Positions 41,096 to 44,123 of a stretch of 44,123 bases of DNA are shown here, piece by piece. A program made the position numbers and the translations under genes. Numbering within the stretch: position 1 is the stretch's first letter; each line of letters opens with the position of its first letter. The stretch covers positions 1 to 44,123 of the forward strand of contig JAUXAD010000004.1 in the NCBI GenBank assembly GCA_030620045.1, read 5' to 3'. This DNA is from an archaeon. GTDB lineage: Archaea; Nanobdellota; Nanobdellia; Pacearchaeales; GW2011-AR1. Below the pieces are notes generated by a model. It saw only the letters and a program-made list of their open reading frames with translations. It did not search any database and had not been told where the DNA came from.

Positions 41096-41743
41096 ATGCT
41101 AGCACCAGAACAAGTAGAACAAATAAAACAGCAGATAATCCAGCAGATAGAATCAAATTTCCCAGAAGATAAAAAAGAGTCTGCAAAACAACAAGTTCAA
41201 TCAATGAATTCTGAACAGTTAGAAAAATTTTTAGAACAAAATAAATTAGTAAAAAACAATCAAGGGCAAGCAGTTGGGGCGCCTGGTGGTGGGGAGAAAC
41301 CACAACAATGTATTTTCTGCTCTATTATTTCAGGAGATATCCAATCTAATCAAATAGATGAAAACAAAGATGCAATTGCAATATTAGAAATTAATCCAAT
41401 ATCAAAAGGCCATGCATTAGTTATTCCAAAAGAACATGTCTCTTCTCCAGAAAAACTTTCTAAAGATGTTTCTTCTTTAGCAGAAAATATTGCAAAAAAA
41501 ATAAAGACTAAATTAAAACCAAAGGATGTGAAAATTCTACCTTCAAATTTATTTGGACATGAAATAATTAATGTTCTCCCAGTCTATAAAGATGAAACTC
41601 TTAAATCAGAAAAACATCAAGCAAAACCAGAAGAACTTGAAGAAGTGCAAAAAATAATTCTTAAAGAAAAGAAGATTATCAAAAAACCAAAAACAGAAAA
41701 AATAAAGGGGAAAAAACTTTGGTTACCAAAAAGAATTCCATAA
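41096..41743 (+). CDS. HIT-fold protein without the catalytic histidine triad
   Basis: The 215 aa protein has a charged helical N-terminal part (1-60), a Gly-rich linker (GAPGGGEKP), then a HIT domain beginning QCIFCSIISGDI with NKDAIAILEINPISKGHALVIPKEHV (about 71-115, a standard HIT start including the CxxC zinc motif). The triad position reads FGHEIINVLP: only the first His (155) remains, and the second and third are Ile157 and Asn159, with the second being the normal nucleophile. A Lys-rich tail follows. It is therefore probably a non-catalytic nucleotide-binding or scaffold protein. Its 3' end overlaps the prepilin peptidase gene by 21 bp (convergent). Confidence 0.88.
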   Translation: MLAPEQVEQIKQQIIQQIESNFPEDKKESAKQQVQSMNSEQLEKFLEQNKLVKNNQGQAVGAPGGGEKPQQCIFCSIISGDIQSNQIDENKDAIAILEINPISKGHALVIPKEHVSSPEKLSKDVSSLAENIAKKIKTKLKPKDVKILPSNLFGHEIINVLPVYKDETLKSEKHQAKPEELEEVQKIILKEKKIIKKPKTEKIKGKKLWLPKRIP

Positions 41744-42565
41744 ATCTATTTTCAAAAAATAAAACAAAATTAAAATTAAAAAACCAATTAAAAACGCAGG
41801 ACTAAAAGGAATCCCATACCGCACTAAAATATATTTCTTTTTTTGAAGTAATTTAATTTCCTTCCCTTCTAATCCATCCCAACCCTTTTTAATAACTTTG
41901 TCTCCAATCTTTACATCTTCATAAAGCCAATCACCTTCTGTTAATTTCTTCGGATTAATTTTTTTCACCATGCAAACCTCATCAACAGATTTAGCACTTA
42001 AATAAAGATAAGGAAAAATAAAAATCAGAATTCCAAAATAAATTAAAATACTTTCAATAAATCCAAGTACAAGAAACACAATTGAAAGGACCATGATAAA
42101 ATAAACAAACTTTCTCTTGGATTTAAATTGATTGATAAATTCTTTCTTAAATTTCTCAGAATTTTTAATTCCTAGAATAACACTCGTTATTAAACCATAA
42201 ACAGAACCTGCAAGAAAAAATAAAATTAAAAACAATCCAAAAAATTTCACATTGCTAAGAAAATTTCCATAAAAAGGCAATACTGCTCCCAAGGCAATCA
42301 TTAATTTCGCATCACCTCCAGCAAATATTCTCCCATAATAAAATAAATTTCCAATAACAAAAAATATCCCCAACCCAATCAAACCTTGATAAAAAAATGA
42401 AAAGCCCCCTCCAGAAAACAAGGAATAGAAAAATCTAAAACCTAAAGCAAAAATTATCAAGGAAAAACTTAACCAGTTAGCAATTTCCCTGCTTTTCACA
42501 TCTTGAACAACGGCAAAAATAATCCACACAATTGCCAGGACCGATAAAAAAATCACCTCTAGCAT
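41723..42565 (-). CDS. Prepilin/preflagellin peptidase (A24 family)
   Basis: This membrane aspartyl protease cleaves class III signal peptides. The 280 aa protein has about seven hydrophobic segments and both active-site motifs: VQDVKSREIANWLS (Asp22) after the first helix, and FAGGDAKLMIALG (Asp85 in GGDAKL). The N-terminal helices and KLM...GA match the archaeal FlaK/PibD/EppA type. The protein is longer than the usual 230 or so aa, with a soluble loop at about 185-245. It is last in a set of membrane proteins and is a candidate processor of the pilin-like 615 aa protein at 3101-4948. Confidence 0.92.
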   Translation of the reverse strand: MLEVIFLSVLAIVWIIFAVVQDVKSREIANWLSFSLIIFALGFRFFYSLFSGGGFSFFYQGLIGLGIFFVIGNLFYYGRIFAGGDAKLMIALGAVLPFYGNFLSNVKFFGLFLILFFLAGSVYGLITSVILGIKNSEKFKKEFINQFKSKRKFVYFIMVLSIVFLVLGFIESILIYFGILIFIFPYLYLSAKSVDEVCMVKKINPKKLTEGDWLYEDVKIGDKVIKKGWDGLEGKEIKLLQKKKYILVRYGIPFSPAFLIGFLILILFYFLKIDLWNSFW

Positions 42566-42639
42566 TTTATTTATAAAATGATAATGGAAAATTTATCTTG
42601 CTTTATCATAAAAAGAAAAACAAAACCAGATTTATAAAA

Positions 42640-42756
42640 CTATTTTACTTTTAATTTCAAAGTTCTTCCTCTTCCACCTTTCTTATAAGGATGTTTTTTC
42701 TTTTCCTTTTTCTTATCTTTTCCTTTATTTCTTCTTTGTGAAAATGCATAATCCAT
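42640..42756 (-). CDS. Small basic protein, 38 aa
   Basis: A minus-strand frame from an ATG at 42756 to TAG at 42640 encodes MDYAFSQRRNKGKD, a Lys-rich stretch, then HPYKKGGRGRTLKLKVK. The composition (about half Lys/Arg) is that of a ribosome- or nucleic-acid-associated small protein. It sits between the 227 aa membrane protein and the prepilin peptidase with a gap of 14 nt to the former, which supports operon membership. No family was recognised. Confidence 0.5.
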   Translation of the reverse strand: MDYAFSQRRNKGKDKKKEKKKHPYKKGGRGRTLKLKVK

Positions 42757-42770
42757 TATATAATTAAACC

Positions 42771-43454
42771 TCAATGTTTTTTTAACCCTTTTATAATTGC
42801 CTTTACAATCTTATGAAGTATTCCTCTCTCAGTCTTTGCCCTGCTTTTTTCCATCTCTTCTTTATTCTTCTTAAAACTATCACCTAAATAAGAAGATAAA
42901 TAATAAATCCCAATCATTGCTAAAAAAATTCCCAATATAATAAGAAATCTCCATATATTAGCTTCTTGTGTAAAAACAAGCCATTTAAAAAATTCAACAA
43001 TTTTTCTTAAGATTTGAAGCTGTGCAAGAATAATTGTAAATGCAGCTCCTATAATCATTGCAATAGAAGAAGAAAAAATAGAATAATCAGAAAGTATCTC
43101 ACTAAATTTAAAAAAGAAATAACCCCATAAAATAATTATCAATAAAAGAGTTAGGGACAAAGAATAAGGCTCTCCAAATAAAATTACAAACACAATACTA
43201 ATCTTAGTTAGAAAAGTATCTATAGCAGAAACAGATTTAATTTTCAATAAAATTTCCTTCCACTCTTTTCCAAGATAATCCCATTTTCCTTCTTGTAATA
43301 TCTCTTTTATATCTTCTACTTTTTCAACACCTTCTTGTAATTTCTCCTCAGCCTCTTCTAAACTTTCTTTAATATCTTGAGCCTGAATATTAAATGATTG
43401 TGTAATAATTAAAATTAAAAATAAACAAATAAACAAAACACCTATTTTTTTCAT
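42771..43454 (-). CDS. Membrane protein with signal and four helices
   Basis: The 227 aa protein has a Sec-type signal (MKKIGVLFICLFLILIITQS, cleavage near IQAQD). An acidic helical segment follows (KESLEEAEEKLQEGVEKVE), then about four transmembrane helices (roughly 85-175), and a basic C-terminus (KKNKEEMEKSRAKTERG, then IIKGLKKH). The layout of a signal, an acidic stalk and a helix bundle with basic tail matches the 205 aa neighbour, so the two may be paralogues or partners. The function is unknown. Confidence 0.7.
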   Translation of the reverse strand: MKKIGVLFICLFLILIITQSFNIQAQDIKESLEEAEEKLQEGVEKVEDIKEILQEGKWDYLGKEWKEILLKIKSVSAIDTFLTKISIVFVILFGEPYSLSLTLLLIIILWGYFFFKFSEILSDYSIFSSSIAMIIGAAFTIILAQLQILRKIVEFFKWLVFTQEANIWRFLIILGIFLAMIGIYYLSSYLGDSFKKNKEEMEKSRAKTERGILHKIVKAIIKGLKKH

Positions 43455-43495
43455 ATAGAAAATAAATTAAAGAAGTTTTTAAATATTTTGAGAAA

Positions 43496-44123
43496 TTATT
43501 TTTTAATTCCCTTCCCAGCTCCCTTCAAAACTGCCGCCCCTTCTTCAGCTGTTGCTCCAGATTTCGCTGCTGCTATCTCTCCTTTAGATTTTTCCAAAAG
43601 AACAGCAAGTTTGCTTACTCCAAAATGAATCAACACAAAGGAAACAGCACCAACAATAATCACAATCCCAATACTTAAAACACTTATTCCTCCAGCAACA
43701 AGAAACATAGCCCCGGAAATTGCCCTTAATGCTCCTGTAACTGAAACTATCCCTGCTATACCAATACCAATTAATACCCTAACCCATGGACTTTCAAAAG
43801 CAGTTAGTTTAAGAATCTCAAATATAGCTGCTATAATTATTAATACAATAAATATTGAAACTAAAGCCTGAGCCCATGTCTCTCCAAAACCAAAGAAATT
43901 CATAATGCTGCCATACCAAGTAGTTGAATCGATAGGTTCTGCTAAAGCACCTTCAATATTCACATTAATTGTTATGCCATCCTGTGCTGGTTCTGCATCT
44001 TCTACAGTAGGTCCTACATCGTCCTCAACAGGTTCTATGTCGTCCTGTGCTCCAACTAAAACAAACCCACCTAGAAAACTAATCATTAATATTCCCAACA
44101 AAAACAAACTCAAAAATTTTTTA
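43496..44123 (-). CDS. Membrane protein, start beyond the window
   Basis: The frame is open to the right edge, and the visible 5' end (LKNFLSLFLLGILMISFLGG) looks like a signal peptide in which the true start may lie just outside. The 205 or more residues comprise the signal, an acidic segment (DDIEPVEDDVGPTVEDAEP), about four hydrophobic helices from residue 75, and an Ala/Lys-rich C-terminus (EKSKGEIAAAKSGATAEEGAAVLKG shown only by composition). It is similar in layout to the 227 aa gene 41 nt downstream. The function is unknown. Confidence 0.65.
   Translation of the reverse strand, partial: KKFLSLFLLGILMISFLGGFVLVGAQDDIEPVEDDVGPTVEDAEPAQDGITINVNIEGALAEPIDSTTWYGSIMNFFGFGETWAQALVSIFIVLIIIAAIFEILKLTAFESPWVRVLIGIGIAGIVSVTGALRAISGAMFLVAGGISVLSIGIVIIVGAVSFVLIHFGVSKLAVLLEKSKGEIAAAKSGATAEEGAAVLKGAGKGIKK

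Overview
The window is AT-rich archaeal chromosomal DNA. It carries eL42, eS1, uS15, aIF2-alpha, EF-1-beta, SRP54, FtsY, RadA, RPA, GINS, an archaeal RecJ/GAN-like nuclease, Bud32, ApgM-type phosphoglycerate mutase and three tRNAs, one with an archaeal-style intron. A DPANN lineage (Woesearchaeota/Pacearchaeota type) is the best guess. The reasons are very short intergenic gaps, many large Cys-rich exported proteins with N-terminal anchors, pilin-like N-termini of the form GQITIFIII, and a PGF-pre-PGF surface protein. This is inferred from gene style, not from a phylogenetic marker search.

Layout. 1-5.1 kb (minus strand): a translationally coupled set (44 aa, a pilin-like anchored 615 aa protein, and an exported protein of more than 1030 aa cut by the left edge). 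5.2-11 kb (minus): a surface locus with a beta-barrel-like protein carrying an 18-residue repeat arm, a subtilisin-like protease, and an 864 aa Cys-rich protein that shares promoter, N-terminal anchor and C-terminal module with the protease. 11-13.2 kb: tRNA-Val, two small genes, eL42-eS1 and tRNA-Thr, with a MazG-like gene 9 nt behind the tRNA. 13.5-15.4 kb: poorly known genes including a possible primase-fold protein ending at an in-frame stop that is followed by a remnant of a domain found intact downstream. 15.4-17.8 kb (minus): apgM-rdgB-GINS. 17.9-22.3 kb: ftsY, a structured RNA candidate, an unknown gene, srp54, an exported protein and bud32. 22.4-26 kb: an atypical kinase-like protein, intron-bearing tRNA-Gln, a MinD-like ATPase and an APH-fold kinase. 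26-30 kb: uS15, RecJ-like nuclease, aIF2-alpha, a Cys-less glutaredoxin-like protein and an EndoQ-type nuclease. 30-39.3 kb (minus): a PGF-pre-PGF surface protein, RadA and a family of duplicated Cys-rich exported proteins. 39.4-41.7 kb: RPA diverging from a second copy of the structured RNA plus EF-1-beta, then an acyl carrier protein and a HIT-fold protein without its catalytic histidines. 41.7-44.1 kb (minus): a membrane-protein cluster with a prepilin peptidase, which is the expected processing enzyme for pilin-like proteins such as the 615 aa one.

Regulation visible in the sequence: most first genes have a TATA-like box centred about 24-27 nt upstream of the start codon, implying leaderless mRNAs. 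Operon-internal genes instead use ATGA overlaps and sometimes a Shine-Dalgarno sequence. EF-1-beta is an exception, with an implied leader of about 88 nt. That leader contains a GC-rich two-hairpin element whose other copy lies directly behind ftsY, 21 kb away. This duplicated RNA element is the strongest candidate in the window for something undescribed.
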